Positions 51,055 to 59,753 of a DNA stretch of 59,756 bases are shown here, piece by piece. The stretch's first letter is position 1. Each line of letters starts with the position of its first letter. The translations under genes were made by a program, and so were the position numbers. Under the pieces are notes generated by a model that had not been told where the DNA came from, did not search any database, and saw only the letters and a program-made list of their open reading frames with translations. The DNA comes from Geobacter sp. UBA5735 (GTDB lineage: Bacteria; Desulfobacterota; Desulfuromonadia; Geobacterales; Geobacteraceae). The stretch is taken from NCBI GenBank assembly GCA_002419385.1, contig DIFZ01000015.1:1-59756 (forward strand). The letters run 5' to 3'.

Positions 51055-51870
51055 TCAACGGTAATGCAGCGCCTCTTCGCCCAGAATCCTCACGATGGCC
51101 AGGTTGAGAAGCTCAGACTGATCACCACCGCCGGACTTCATCATCTTCAGCGCATACCGGGCGATGTTGATGCCGTCTCGCACCGAGTACAGCTCGTCAG
51201 CTGCATGGGCGCGCTGGAGGAATTCCACGACGTAACGGAGAATGGCATCGTCGGCAAAGGGCAGGTTTTCCCTGAGAATCATCAGCTCCTCGTCCGCTTC
51301 GGGAAAATCGATGTAGATCTGGGGCTGGAGACGGGAATGGATGTATTCGGGGATCTCGAAGGTGGAAGCATCCTCGTTCATCGTCACCACGATGCGGAAA
51401 TCACGGTGGGCCGGGATGGTGAGGCCGGTGATGATGGATTCCACGTAGCGGCGGTCGTCAAGAAGCGGCGCCAGGGAAGCCCAGGCCTTCTCGCTCATCC
51501 GGTTCCCTTCGTCGAGGATCAGGACTCCTCCCTTGAGCATTGCGGTGACCAACGACGAAGCGGCATACTGTATCCGGTTGTCCGGTCCGATTACCGGCGT
51601 GACGATAAGGTCTTCGGGCCGGGTATCCATGGTGGCCTGGAACAGGTAAACGTCCCGGCCGAGCTCGCGTGCCGCGGCATAGGCGAGGGTGGTCTTTCCC
51701 ACGCCCGGCTTGCCGATGAGCCGGGGACTGAAGGGAATGTCCCGCTCGTCGATGACCATCCAGGCAGCCAACAGCTGGCGGAGAATCTCCTCCTGGCCAA
51801 TCCATTTCAGCGGCAGTTCCGCGGGGTGGCCGAGGGAAAGGGTAATGCCGTCGATCGTCACACGCTCCAT
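51055..51870 (-). CDS. MoxR-like AAA+ ATPase
   Basis: A 271-residue AAA+ ATPase: Walker A GKPGVGKT at residues 53-60, Walker B GVLILDEGNR at 115-124, sensor segment FRIVVTMNED and an arginine-containing HSRLQPQI. It falls in the MoxR/AAA_5 group and probably drives conformational work on its neighbour. AGGAGGTTGT before the ATG at 51870 is a strong ribosome site, so the shorter start is preferred to an upstream frame. It is the first gene of a two-gene operon with the 659-residue TraB-like protein. Confidence 0.9.
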   Translation of the reverse strand: MERVTIDGITLSLGHPAELPLKWIGQEEILRQLLAAWMVIDERDIPFSPRLIGKPGVGKTTLAYAAARELGRDVYLFQATMDTRPEDLIVTPVIGPDNRIQYAASSLVTAMLKGGVLILDEGNRMSEKAWASLAPLLDDRRYVESIITGLTIPAHRDFRIVVTMNEDASTFEIPEYIHSRLQPQIYIDFPEADEELMILRENLPFADDAILRYVVEFLQRAHAADELYSVRDGINIARYALKMMKSGGGDQSELLNLAIVRILGEEALHYR

Positions 51871-51975
51871 ACAACCTCCTGTTTCAGAGTATCTTTGTAC
51901 CATACAGCGCCGAAGAATTGCAAACGCTCCGGTTTGACCTTATACTTGCGGTACCTTTCCCCGGAGGAGCCCCGC

Positions 51976-52878
51976 ATGTTTACGATCGACGAACTGAAAC
52001 GGCACTACCTCTTCACCGATGACGATGCCGCGTTGCTGGCGTCGCTCCAGCCCCTGGCCGAAGCCAACAAGCATGCCATAACCGATCGGATGTACGATTA
52101 TCTCTTCGGCATCCCCGAAACAGCGGCCTTTCTCCAGGACGACGCCGTGCTGCAGCGCCTGAAGACCTCCCACCAGGACTGGCTGGTCGGCCTCTTTTCC
52201 GGGAAATACGACAACCACTACCTGCGGAAACTGGAGAAGATCGGCCTGGCCCACGTGCGGATCGGGCTGAACGCACATTTCGTCAACTGCGCCATGAACT
52301 TCATCCGCCAAGCCCTGGTGGACCTGATCCGCGAAACCAATGCGGATCGGGAAATGCGCCGCAAGCTGACCAATGCCACGGAAAAGATCCTCGATGCCAA
52401 CCTGGATGTGATGAGCGCATCCTACCTGGAAGAGGAACTGAAAAAAGAGTTCGTCTCCCACCGCCTCGAATCAAAGCTGATCCGGGCCACGGAACGCTTC
52501 ACCTACGGACTGAACCTGATCCTGGTGCTGGCACTGGCCGGGGTTTCCATCTCGGTAGTGGCCCAGTTCGGCTGGGACCTGGTGCACATATTCCAGGGAA
52601 ATATCGAAAAAGGCGTGCTGAGCGCCCTCGGCACCCTGCTGATCCTGTGGATGATGATCGAGCTCTTGGGCAACGAGATCAAGAACCTCAAGGGAGGGAA
52701 ATTCAACATTCTGGTCTTCATCGGCGTCATCATCGTGGCGCTGATCCGGGAAATCCTCATATCCACCCTGCGCCACGACGCACTGGAAACACAGGCATTC
52801 CTGGCAGGAACGCTCCTGATACTGGGCATCGTCTACTACCTGGTCTCAAGGAGCCAGAAGGATGGAACGGGACACTGA
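51976..52878 (+). CDS. Globin-coupled membrane protein with PsiE-like C-terminal domain
   Basis: A 300-residue fusion. Residues about 1-160 are a sensor globin (protoglobin type): the proximal haem ligand is His93 in LAHVRIGL, the helix signature of globin-coupled sensors, and VVNCAMNF-like helix G follows. Residues about 172-295 hold four hydrophobic segments related to PsiE (phosphate-starvation-inducible) membrane proteins: LGTLLILWMMIELLGNEI, FIGVIIVALIREILIS. It would sense O2, NO or CO and signal through an unknown membrane output. The ATG has GGAGGAG upstream. It lies divergent to the MoxR operon. Globin-PsiE fusions have no defined function to my knowledge. Confidence 0.85.
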   Translation: MFTIDELKRHYLFTDDDAALLASLQPLAEANKHAITDRMYDYLFGIPETAAFLQDDAVLQRLKTSHQDWLVGLFSGKYDNHYLRKLEKIGLAHVRIGLNAHFVNCAMNFIRQALVDLIRETNADREMRRKLTNATEKILDANLDVMSASYLEEELKKEFVSHRLESKLIRATERFTYGLNLILVLALAGVSISVVAQFGWDLVHIFQGNIEKGVLSALGTLLILWMMIELLGNEIKNLKGGKFNILVFIGVIIVALIREILISTLRHDALETQAFLAGTLLILGIVYYLVSRSQKDGTGH

Positions 52879-53037
52879 TACTATTGCAGGCGTTCATCCA
52901 GGGCAGGGGTACCACCCGTGCCCGCCGAGATTAAGACGGGCACAGGGGAGGCGCTATTAATCGCATGTCTGTTCGACCGCTGACATGACCAAACCTGCAG
53001 GAAAGTCGAAGAACGAGGTAAGCGAGCGCGAATTCTG

Positions 53038-53388
53038 CTATGCAGCCTTGGGGTTCGGGCCGTACTCGTTATCGCCCGGATCGCTGTCCAGGCACAGGAA
53101 TACCAGGTTGACAAAGGGAACCAACAGCCACCACCCGCTTCTTCCGGTATCATGCATGCGGCGGACCCCCACGGCAATCCCGGGAACCAGCACAGCCAGT
53201 CCGTAGATGACACTTGCAGGATTGCTCAGTGCCGTTCCAATACCGAGAATCCCCCCGATAAGTCCCAACACGAAACCCATGACAAAGGAAACGATGACGT
53301 TGAAGAGAAAAAACATCCAGTATTCTTTTCTCCTTGCCCTGCCGCAAAACACCGAATATTTCTTCAGCACTTCCAAATACCATTTCAT
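53038..53388 (-). CDS. DUF805 family membrane protein
   Basis: A 116-residue inner-membrane protein of the DUF805 (YhaH-like) family: RARRKEYWMFFLFNVIV, then two hydrophobic helices, VRRMHDTGRSGWW and a third helix VPFVNLVFLCL, followed by the typical acidic tail DSDPGDNEYGPNP. Function of the family is unknown. GGAG six bases upstream of the ATG. It stands alone between the globin gene and a hydrolase. Confidence 0.9.
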   Translation of the reverse strand: MKWYLEVLKKYSVFCGRARRKEYWMFFLFNVIVSFVMGFVLGLIGGILGIGTALSNPASVIYGLAVLVPGIAVGVRRMHDTGRSGWWLLVPFVNLVFLCLDSDPGDNEYGPNPKAA

Positions 53389-53470
53389 TTTTTGCTCCTT
53401 TCCGCTGCGTTCATGTATTCATGCTGATGGCTTGATGCGGACCATTTGCCTTTTTCCCTACTTCGATTCG

Positions 53471-54457
53471 TCAGTTGCGCATCGTTTTATTGAAAAGATA
53501 TTGGAGCCTCTCGGTGTCAACAGGAGCCGAGAATTTATCGCCCCGGTCATCCTGCAGAACCTTTGCCAGCCAGCAAAGCGCCACCGGTAGATAATCGAAA
53601 TGATCCGCATGATGGACGACGTAACCAGTGTAAGGTTTTCCGAGTTCCCTCGCTCGCTTTTCCATCAGAGAGAATTCATCATTATCCGCATAGTCTTCAC
53701 CTTCGAAACAATACAGCGGAGTCTTGATGGAACCTGCAAACTCCGCGGGATTGCGCAAGCGTATTTCGGTGCTGTTCAGCCAGTTGAAGGGTGTCTCACC
53801 GAGTATGCCTTTGACCCGGAAATAACTCCCGGCATTCAACTGTCCGCCGAAAGAGAAAACGGCGCGGGGTTTTCCGGAAACCATGGCAGTCAAAATGGCC
53901 AGCGTGCCCCCGGTCGAATGTCCCGCAATGTAAATCCGCTTCGGGTCCACATGCGGCAAACCTGCCAGGTAATCGTAAGCTGCGAGAACGTCATCAACCT
54001 CTCCGTAGAAACCCTCGATCCGCCCGGGATTGTCGTTTTCTCCCCGGAATGACGGACACATAACGACGAATCCCGCTTCACGGAAACACGTCGGGTCCTG
54101 CCCGGACTCCCGGTCCCACAGGAAACTGCCGATGCCGCCCCATCCTCCTTTCAACCAAATGACGGCTGGCCGCCTACCCCCGGGACTGCCGGGAGGCGGC
54201 GTAAGGTATGCAGCCAGTTTTCCGGCAGGGGACGTATAGCGAACCAACCGAAAAACCCCGACAGGCGGCTGCTCCGGCGGGCCGTCTGCCTTGATCCGGT
54301 TGGGGATGAGCATGGTTGAAAAACCCGCACGTGCCGCAACCAGGTCGGTCGAACCTGCGGCATTACGTGGTGAAAATAGCGTCATGGAAAAAAGTATGAG
54401 GCAGACCAGCAACGGAACCGCGATGATGCAAACGATAATCGTGCGGAAAATCTTCAT
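53471..54457 (-). CDS. Membrane-anchored alpha/beta hydrolase, prolyl-oligopeptidase-like
   Basis: A protein of 328 residues with one N-terminal hydrophobic segment (about residues 4-27, signal anchor) and an alpha/beta hydrolase domain. Nucleophile elbow GHSTGG (IYIAGHSTGGTLAILTA), oxyanion region WLKGGWGG, and a C-terminal histidine in VVHHADHFDYLP. Overall layout resembles S9-type peptidases/esterases (DUF or dienelactone hydrolase relatives). It would act in the periplasm or at the membrane surface. An in-frame GTG six bases upstream is an alternative start. The substrate is unknown. Confidence 0.82.
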   Translation of the reverse strand: MKIFRTIIVCIIAVPLLVCLILFSMTLFSPRNAAGSTDLVAARAGFSTMLIPNRIKADGPPEQPPVGVFRLVRYTSPAGKLAAYLTPPPGSPGGRRPAVIWLKGGWGGIGSFLWDRESGQDPTCFREAGFVVMCPSFRGENDNPGRIEGFYGEVDDVLAAYDYLAGLPHVDPKRIYIAGHSTGGTLAILTAMVSGKPRAVFSFGGQLNAGSYFRVKGILGETPFNWLNSTEIRLRNPAEFAGSIKTPLYCFEGEDYADNDEFSLMEKRARELGKPYTGYVVHHADHFDYLPVALCWLAKVLQDDRGDKFSAPVDTERLQYLFNKTMRN

Positions 54458-54514
54458 GCGCACTCTTTTCGATGAATCATGTCAGGAAAAATTTCCTATT
54501 GGAAGCACATGACC

Positions 54515-54594
54515 GTCAGATCTCAACATTTAACAAAAATAGTTGATTGTTGAGACCTGACCCCATAACCTTATGACCCCATAACCTTATGACC
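54515..54594. repeat. Inverted repeat plus tandem 16-bp repeats downstream of the toxin cassette
   Basis: GTCAGATCTCAACA (54515-54528) is the near-exact complement (one mismatch) of TGTTGAGACCTGAC (54548-54561). It is followed by GACCCCATAACCTTAT twice in tandem (54559-54574, 54575-54590) and the start of a third. This may be a terminator-like hairpin or debris of a mobile element at the edge of the Rhs cassette. Confidence 0.75.
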
Positions 54595-54597
54595 TTT

Positions 54598-54846
54598 TCA
54601 TCTTCCTACTGACTTGCTAAGCCTGTCGAGCAGGGCATACCATTCCTTAAACGAAACATCTTTAATATATATGTCGCCTAACCATTTTGGATGACACATA
54701 CTCCTTATACTGTATGCAATTTCTCTTTTTTTCTCTAACGAAGAAGAATAATATTTAGAAGCTAGTTTCTCTAACTCATCAGCATCCGAAGTGACATTGT
54801 TGGCTCTTAACAATTCTATTATTCTATTGAGAGCATCATTATTCAC
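54598..54846 (-). CDS. Probable immunity protein for the Rhs toxin
   Basis: An 82-residue, AT-rich, helical protein (ELLRANNVTSDADELEKLASKYYSS) with no recognised family. It starts with GTG preceded by a strong AAAGGAGGAC, 12 bp downstream of the Rhs effector stop. Position (immediately after a polymorphic toxin), size, and base composition sharply lower in GC than its neighbours are the usual marks of a cognate immunity gene that travels with the variable toxin tip. Direct evidence of toxin binding is absent, so the name is inference. Confidence 0.7.
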   Translation of the reverse strand: MNNDALNRIIELLRANNVTSDADELEKLASKYYSSSLEKKREIAYSIRSMCHPKWLGDIYIKDVSFKEWYALLDRLSKSVGR

Positions 54847-54858
54847 AAAAGTCCTCCT

Positions 54859-57800
54859 TTATGGCGCAACAGCCCCAGTACGTCTACCACCATCGGTCAC
54901 AACCTGCCAACCACCACCGGTTTTATTTGTCCCCCATTGTGGTTGAGATGCAACACGTCCTTCTATCAACAATTGGTCGCGTGTCAATGAAACAGGACTT
55001 TCAACTTGCGCTGTATTTGATGGAGGCAAAGCCAATCTCCGAATTCTTTCCGCAGGAGTCGCCCCTGCCGATCCTCTTGTTACGAACACACCCGAACCTC
55101 TACCAGGGGCAGACTCTGTAATAATAAAACCTTCTCCAGCACGTCCCTGCGTTACGTATATTTGTCCATCAAAGCTACTTGTTATATCGCGAGACTGCTG
55201 TTTTGAGAGACCGCGGCTTTTCAATAGTTTCCTGACAGAATTATTTTTTAACGGAATGCTATTTTTGTTTCCTTTACACAGCCCCCACGGATCAACCCAC
55301 TGCACCGGGTCATGCACATAGCCGTGGGTCCTCAGTCCCCCTTCCAGTCCGATGGGGTCGGAACTCAGATACTGCCCGCTGTCAGGATCATAATACCGAT
55401 TCAGGTTATAGAAAAGCCCTGTTTCCTCGTCTTCCCACTGGTTCTGAAATCGCAGGCTGCAGTCGACAAGCGGCAGATGACTGCCGGGCCTCGTCTTGTG
55501 CTGCTTTACGGTTGCTTTTCCCCACAGTTCATGTTCCGCCTGCCACAGGCATACGCCATCGGTGTCAAAAATCTTCTTCGGTGTGCCAAGATGGTCGGTG
55601 ACAATGGGGTAAAAACGCGGCTCTCCCGCTTTTTCTGCTCCGACTCCAGGCGTGATCGTTTCCTTGGCAAGGGGGTTGAACGTCCCCGGCTCGAAATGCC
55701 AGCGGGTTGTCTCGGTTGCGCCGTTCGCTGTTTTCCGCTCCTCCGCCAGGGTCGCCCCCTGCCACAGGTAGCTGAAGCGCTGCAATCTGCCGGCTTCTCC
55801 CGCTTTGACGCATTCTTTCCTGATACGCCTGCCGAAAGCGTCGTAGGTATAGCGCCACACGCTCCCGTCCGGGGTCCTGGTTTCGACGAGACGGTCGAAT
55901 TCGTCCCATTCGTATCTCCAGGTTTTGGGTCGAAATCCGTTTCGGTCAACTTTCTTCTCGATCACCCGGCCGCGGACATCATAGTGGTAGCTGCTCTTTC
56001 CGATTGCCCGGACGACGCCGTGGAGGTAGCGGTGGCTTTGCCCGGAGCTTGCGGTCAGGTTAAGCAGTTCGTCGTAGCTGTACGTCTCTTCACGTTGCTT
56101 GATGAGACCGGTCTGCCGGATTATGCCGGTGACTTGATCACGCGGATCATAATGATAGCTGCTTGAACCACGCTTGTTGTCGCTCAGGCCAACGAGCCTC
56201 CCGGACTTGTCCAAACGGTAGCGGCGCGAGACCTCGGCTAATTTTTCGTGGGCTGTGAGCTGCCGTTCCCGCCCGGCCTGCTGGCTCTTCAGCCTGCCGC
56301 ACGGGTCGTAGCTCTGGTTCAGGGTGAAGGCGTCAAGCGGCGCTTTGCCTTGTTGCCGGTATTGTCTCCGGGTTTCCAACCCTCGCGCGTCCCTGGTGAA
56401 ATCCAGCACATGGCCATTGCTCTCCAGGGTCTTGAGCTGGTCCAGCAAATCATAGCCATAGCGTGTTTCGCCGCTGGGAGTCGTGCGGCTTATGCAGCGG
56501 CCTGAAAGGCCGTAGGCGTATTCGACTTCCGTGCCGTTCTGGATCTCTTTTACCAGCCGCCCTTTGTCGTCGTAGACGATGATCAGGTCGCTTTCCGGCT
56601 CCGGGTTATCCTTGCTGAAGGTTGCGGCCCTGGTGAGGCGGTCGGCTTGATCGTATTCGTAGGTGATGCGCTGCTTCGCGGTTTCGACCGATACGATCCG
56701 GTCATGTTGGTCCCAGGTGAGATGCTGCTCGATGCCGTCGGGAAGCCGTTTGGTTGTTACCCGGCCGATGGCGTCCCGGGTATAGGTGGTTACCCGGCCG
56801 GCCCAATCGGTTTCCTTCACCAACTGCCCTGCCGGGTCATAGCTGTAGGTCCAGGTTTGCCCGGCGGCGTTGGTGATCTTTTTCAAGCGGGCGGCGCTGT
56901 CGTAGTCAAGTTTCGTGGTGTGACCTTTTGGATCGGTGATGCTGCGCAAAAGGTCGAAGGCGCCGTGGGTGTATCGTGTCGTCTGCCCCTCCTGGGCGAT
57001 GTGGGTCTTCAGGAGCCCTTCATTGTCGTAGGCAAAGCGCTCTTCGCCATTGTCCGCATGGATGATGCGGCTGACATCACCGCGCGGGTTGTCGCCGGAA
57101 TGGTCGTAGTGGTATCGGGTGCTGTTTCCGGAGGGGTCGGTGATCCGCAGTGGTCGTCCCCAGCGGTCGAGGTCATATCCGGTGGTCTGTCCCAGGGCAT
57201 TGCGAAGGGAGGCCAGGCGGCCATGCTGGTCGTAGCCGAGCCGGGTTGCGGCGCCGTCGGGTCCGGTTTCCGAGATGAGGCGGCCGTGGTCGTCGTAGCT
57301 GAAACGCCAGACAGCGCCGTCCGGTTCCTTCGCTTCCAGCAGGTTGCCTCTATCGTCGTATTTCCACGAGGATGATGTGCCGTCTGGGTAGTCTGCTCCG
57401 GTGAGTTGGCCATTTCTGTCGTAGGTATAGCTGGTGGTGCGGCCGGTCCCATCGGTCTCTCCCATCAGGTTGCCGAAGGTGTCGTAGTCGAAGCGCATGA
57501 CCCGGCCCAGGGCGTCGGTGGTGGACAGCCTGCGGTCGAGGCCGCTGACCTCGTGGATGGTAATGTTGCCGAGGGGGTCCTGTTCGCGGATGACCTGGTT
57601 GTTGCCGTTGAACCAGTACGTGAAGCAGCCGCCTACGGCGTCGTGGTATTCGGTCTTACTTTCAAGCGCATGGTAGACAAAACGGTCGTTGTACATGCCG
57701 TCCGGGGTGCGGGTGGCGATGACCCGGCCTGCGGCGTCGTACTCCAGATCGACAGTGGTAGCCCCGCTGTCATGCCAGTGGTTGAGCCAGCCCTCTTTGG

Positions 57801-59316
57801 TATATGTGTAGTGGAATTCTCCGCCGAACAGGCTGTGCACATCGGTAAGCGTCCCAAGGGAGTCGTAGCCGTAGCGGACAAGCGGGTCGTTGTCGCCATC
57901 TCTTGTTACTGTTTCGATGAAACCTTCCGGCGTGGTGCGGACGATGAAGACCTCACCGTCGCTGTGTTCAACGCGCCGCAGACGATTCTTCGCATAGATG
58001 AAGTCGATGCGGTTGTTGTTTCTGTCTTCGATTGCCGTCAGACGGCCGATGTCGGGATTCGCCTCCGTTGTTTCGAAGACCAGGGTCTGTTGGTCGCGGG
58101 TATCGAACAACCGCGCCTGCTCTTTTGTGCCGGTCAAATGATAGTGGGGGGCCTTGAGGTTGCGGGAGTTGAGTTCATTCCGCGAACCCAGGGAAAACTG
58201 CAGCACTTCTCCGTCGCCGTCTTCCAGGTTGACGGTTGGCTCATCAGTGTCGTACACCAGCCGCTGCGACCAGCTGCAGAGCCATTTGGTCCCAAGAAGT
58301 CCATCGACCCTGTCTTTGCCGGAGTAGATCCGGGTCAGCGCAAGGGACGGCATGCCGGAATACTCGAAGTCGGTGCGAAAGTCCACATATTCGCCGTCGG
58401 ACGGGTCCACCGGATCGCCGAACAGCAGCTTGCCCAGCTTGGAGCTTCTGAAGCGCACGGCGCTCAGGCAAAGGGCCACTTCGGAGACGGAGACGATGGA
58501 CTGCTCCAGGACGGACATCTGGGAGTCAACGGGACCGTACCGGGCAGTTGTGTTGTCGGCAAAAATCGTTGTGCACCCCTTCTGGATGACCGCGCCGCAG
58601 GTGATTTTATGCCCGATGCGGGCAAGGGGCAGGCCGTTGATGAAAATCGTCTCGCTCCCTTCAGCGATCTCGAGAGGGGGGGAATGCTTGCTGCAGATGA
58701 CTTTGTCGGTAACCCGGGCAACGGGCCTACCTTCGAAGAAGACATCGGGCGATCCCTCGATGATCTTGCCGGTGACCGTGGCTGCTTTGGAAAAGAAGCC
58801 ATTAACCAGCGAATGGGTGAACCCTCCTCCCAGGCCAGCGGCCGCGGCAATTATAAGTGGCGCGGCAAGACCACCCGTGCTGACAACCGCTGCCGCCGCT
58901 AGGGCGCATAAGGCGCCTACAGCCACACCCGCCAGCAGGCCGCCCAGCGCTCCGGAAAAGGGTGAGCTGTGGGCAATGGCATGGCCGATAGTGGCTGGTT
59001 GCGGGCCTTGCCCGGCCAGCCTGGGCTTGCCCATGAAATCAAGGAGTTTTTCATCGAGGGCAAAGTGATTGACCAGCGCTGCGCCGGCCATGGCGCCGGC
59101 AATTCCCGCGGCAAACGGAGCGGCGTAACAGGCCACGGCGCCGATGCCGCCGGCGCCGGCAATGCTGATGGCTTTACCACCGATGGCCAAGGCGGTTACT
59201 GCGCTGGCGGTGACATGCCCGGCGGATTCGATTCTCTCCACCTGCTCGGCATTGCTGCTTCGCTTCCCAAGAGCTTCCAGTTTTTCTTGGGAGCTCAATC
59301 CGTCTGTCGTGCTCAT
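54859..59316 (-). CDS. PAAR-Rhs polymorphic toxin, type VI secretion effector
   Basis: A 1485-residue effector. Residues about 33-180 hold glycine/alanine-rich hydrophobic segments (pre-PAAR transmembrane regions). Residues about 185-265 form a PAAR-like domain (GSPDVFFEGRPVARVTD; GSETIFINGLPLARIGH) that sits on a VgrG spike. Then follow many RHS/YD repeats (about 300-1280) making the cocoon shell, and the core end with DPIGL...DPWGL, the aspartic self-cleavage motifs. The tip, residues 1348-1485 (starting KGNKNSIPLK), is a variable toxin domain of unrecognised type and lower GC. Upstream lies an overlapping DUF1795 chaperone and downstream the immunity gene. Confidence 0.92.
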   Translation of the reverse strand: MSTTDGLSSQEKLEALGKRSSNAEQVERIESAGHVTASAVTALAIGGKAISIAGAGGIGAVACYAAPFAAGIAGAMAGAALVNHFALDEKLLDFMGKPRLAGQGPQPATIGHAIAHSSPFSGALGGLLAGVAVGALCALAAAAVVSTGGLAAPLIIAAAAGLGGGFTHSLVNGFFSKAATVTGKIIEGSPDVFFEGRPVARVTDKVICSKHSPPLEIAEGSETIFINGLPLARIGHKITCGAVIQKGCTTIFADNTTARYGPVDSQMSVLEQSIVSVSEVALCLSAVRFRSSKLGKLLFGDPVDPSDGEYVDFRTDFEYSGMPSLALTRIYSGKDRVDGLLGTKWLCSWSQRLVYDTDEPTVNLEDGDGEVLQFSLGSRNELNSRNLKAPHYHLTGTKEQARLFDTRDQQTLVFETTEANPDIGRLTAIEDRNNNRIDFIYAKNRLRRVEHSDGEVFIVRTTPEGFIETVTRDGDNDPLVRYGYDSLGTLTDVHSLFGGEFHYTYTKEGWLNHWHDSGATTVDLEYDAAGRVIATRTPDGMYNDRFVYHALESKTEYHDAVGGCFTYWFNGNNQVIREQDPLGNITIHEVSGLDRRLSTTDALGRVMRFDYDTFGNLMGETDGTGRTTSYTYDRNGQLTGADYPDGTSSSWKYDDRGNLLEAKEPDGAVWRFSYDDHGRLISETGPDGAATRLGYDQHGRLASLRNALGQTTGYDLDRWGRPLRITDPSGNSTRYHYDHSGDNPRGDVSRIIHADNGEERFAYDNEGLLKTHIAQEGQTTRYTHGAFDLLRSITDPKGHTTKLDYDSAARLKKITNAAGQTWTYSYDPAGQLVKETDWAGRVTTYTRDAIGRVTTKRLPDGIEQHLTWDQHDRIVSVETAKQRITYEYDQADRLTRAATFSKDNPEPESDLIIVYDDKGRLVKEIQNGTEVEYAYGLSGRCISRTTPSGETRYGYDLLDQLKTLESNGHVLDFTRDARGLETRRQYRQQGKAPLDAFTLNQSYDPCGRLKSQQAGRERQLTAHEKLAEVSRRYRLDKSGRLVGLSDNKRGSSSYHYDPRDQVTGIIRQTGLIKQREETYSYDELLNLTASSGQSHRYLHGVVRAIGKSSYHYDVRGRVIEKKVDRNGFRPKTWRYEWDEFDRLVETRTPDGSVWRYTYDAFGRRIRKECVKAGEAGRLQRFSYLWQGATLAEERKTANGATETTRWHFEPGTFNPLAKETITPGVGAEKAGEPRFYPIVTDHLGTPKKIFDTDGVCLWQAEHELWGKATVKQHKTRPGSHLPLVDCSLRFQNQWEDEETGLFYNLNRYYDPDSGQYLSSDPIGLEGGLRTHGYVHDPVQWVDPWGLCKGNKNSIPLKNNSVRKLLKSRGLSKQQSRDITSSFDGQIYVTQGRAGEGFIITESAPGRGSGVFVTRGSAGATPAERIRRLALPPSNTAQVESPVSLTRDQLLIEGRVASQPQWGTNKTGGGWQVVTDGGRRTGAVAP

Positions 59317-59753
59317 TTGGCTGCGCCTTCTTTGGCCCGCGGCACCGGGCCGGGTTTGAAGCTTTTCATGGCGGCCAGCAGTTCAGTGCGAGACATTTCG
59401 TCAGGCTCACCCGGCATGCTTGCGGTAATATTGAGAACATTGCCGCCTAAATCCACAACCATTATCATCTGGCGCATGGTCGTGCCCTGGTTTTCCCAGG
59501 AAAGCTCAAGGAAATGGGCCTGCTGTCCGTGCAGTGTCTCTTTGTTTTCGGTCAGAAGCGTATACTTGGCCAATTCTTTTGCCAGCAGCGATTTCTGGTT
59601 GATCAGGTAATCGGCATAGCCAATCCCGGCAGGCAACGGTTCACGGGTAATGACGATGTTTGCCCCGCGAACCGGCAGATGGTTCGCTGCCAGCATGTTC
59701 ACGGACCGATCCTGCCAGTCACCTTCTCCCAATATCAAATAACCTTCCTGCAT
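59313..59753 (-). CDS. EagR-like DUF1795 chaperone of the Rhs effector
   Basis: A 146-residue protein of the DcrB/DUF1795 fold (ANIVITREPLPAGIGYADYLINQKSLL; LELSWENQGTTMRQMIMVVDLGGNVLNITASMPG). Members called EagR bind the pre-PAAR transmembrane segments of Rhs effectors and keep them soluble until loading onto the type VI spike. Its stop overlaps the Rhs start (ATGA). The ATG is three bases from the window end, and the length matches EagR proteins, so the gene is probably complete, though a start further upstream cannot be excluded. Confidence 0.82.
   Translation of the reverse strand: MQEGYLILGEGDWQDRSVNMLAANHLPVRGANIVITREPLPAGIGYADYLINQKSLLAKELAKYTLLTENKETLHGQQAHFLELSWENQGTTMRQMIMVVDLGGNVLNITASMPGEPDEMSRTELLAAMKSFKPGPVPRAKEGAAK

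Noticed and set aside
50167..51975. Upstream extension of the globin-PsiE frame across the MoxR operon
   Set aside because: The globin domain starts at the ATG at 51976 with GGAGGAG; the upstream part is antisense to two real genes.
57406..58902. 498-codon plus-strand frame opposite the Rhs gene
   Set aside because: Shadow of the repetitive YD-repeat coding sequence; valine/glycine-rich and featureless.
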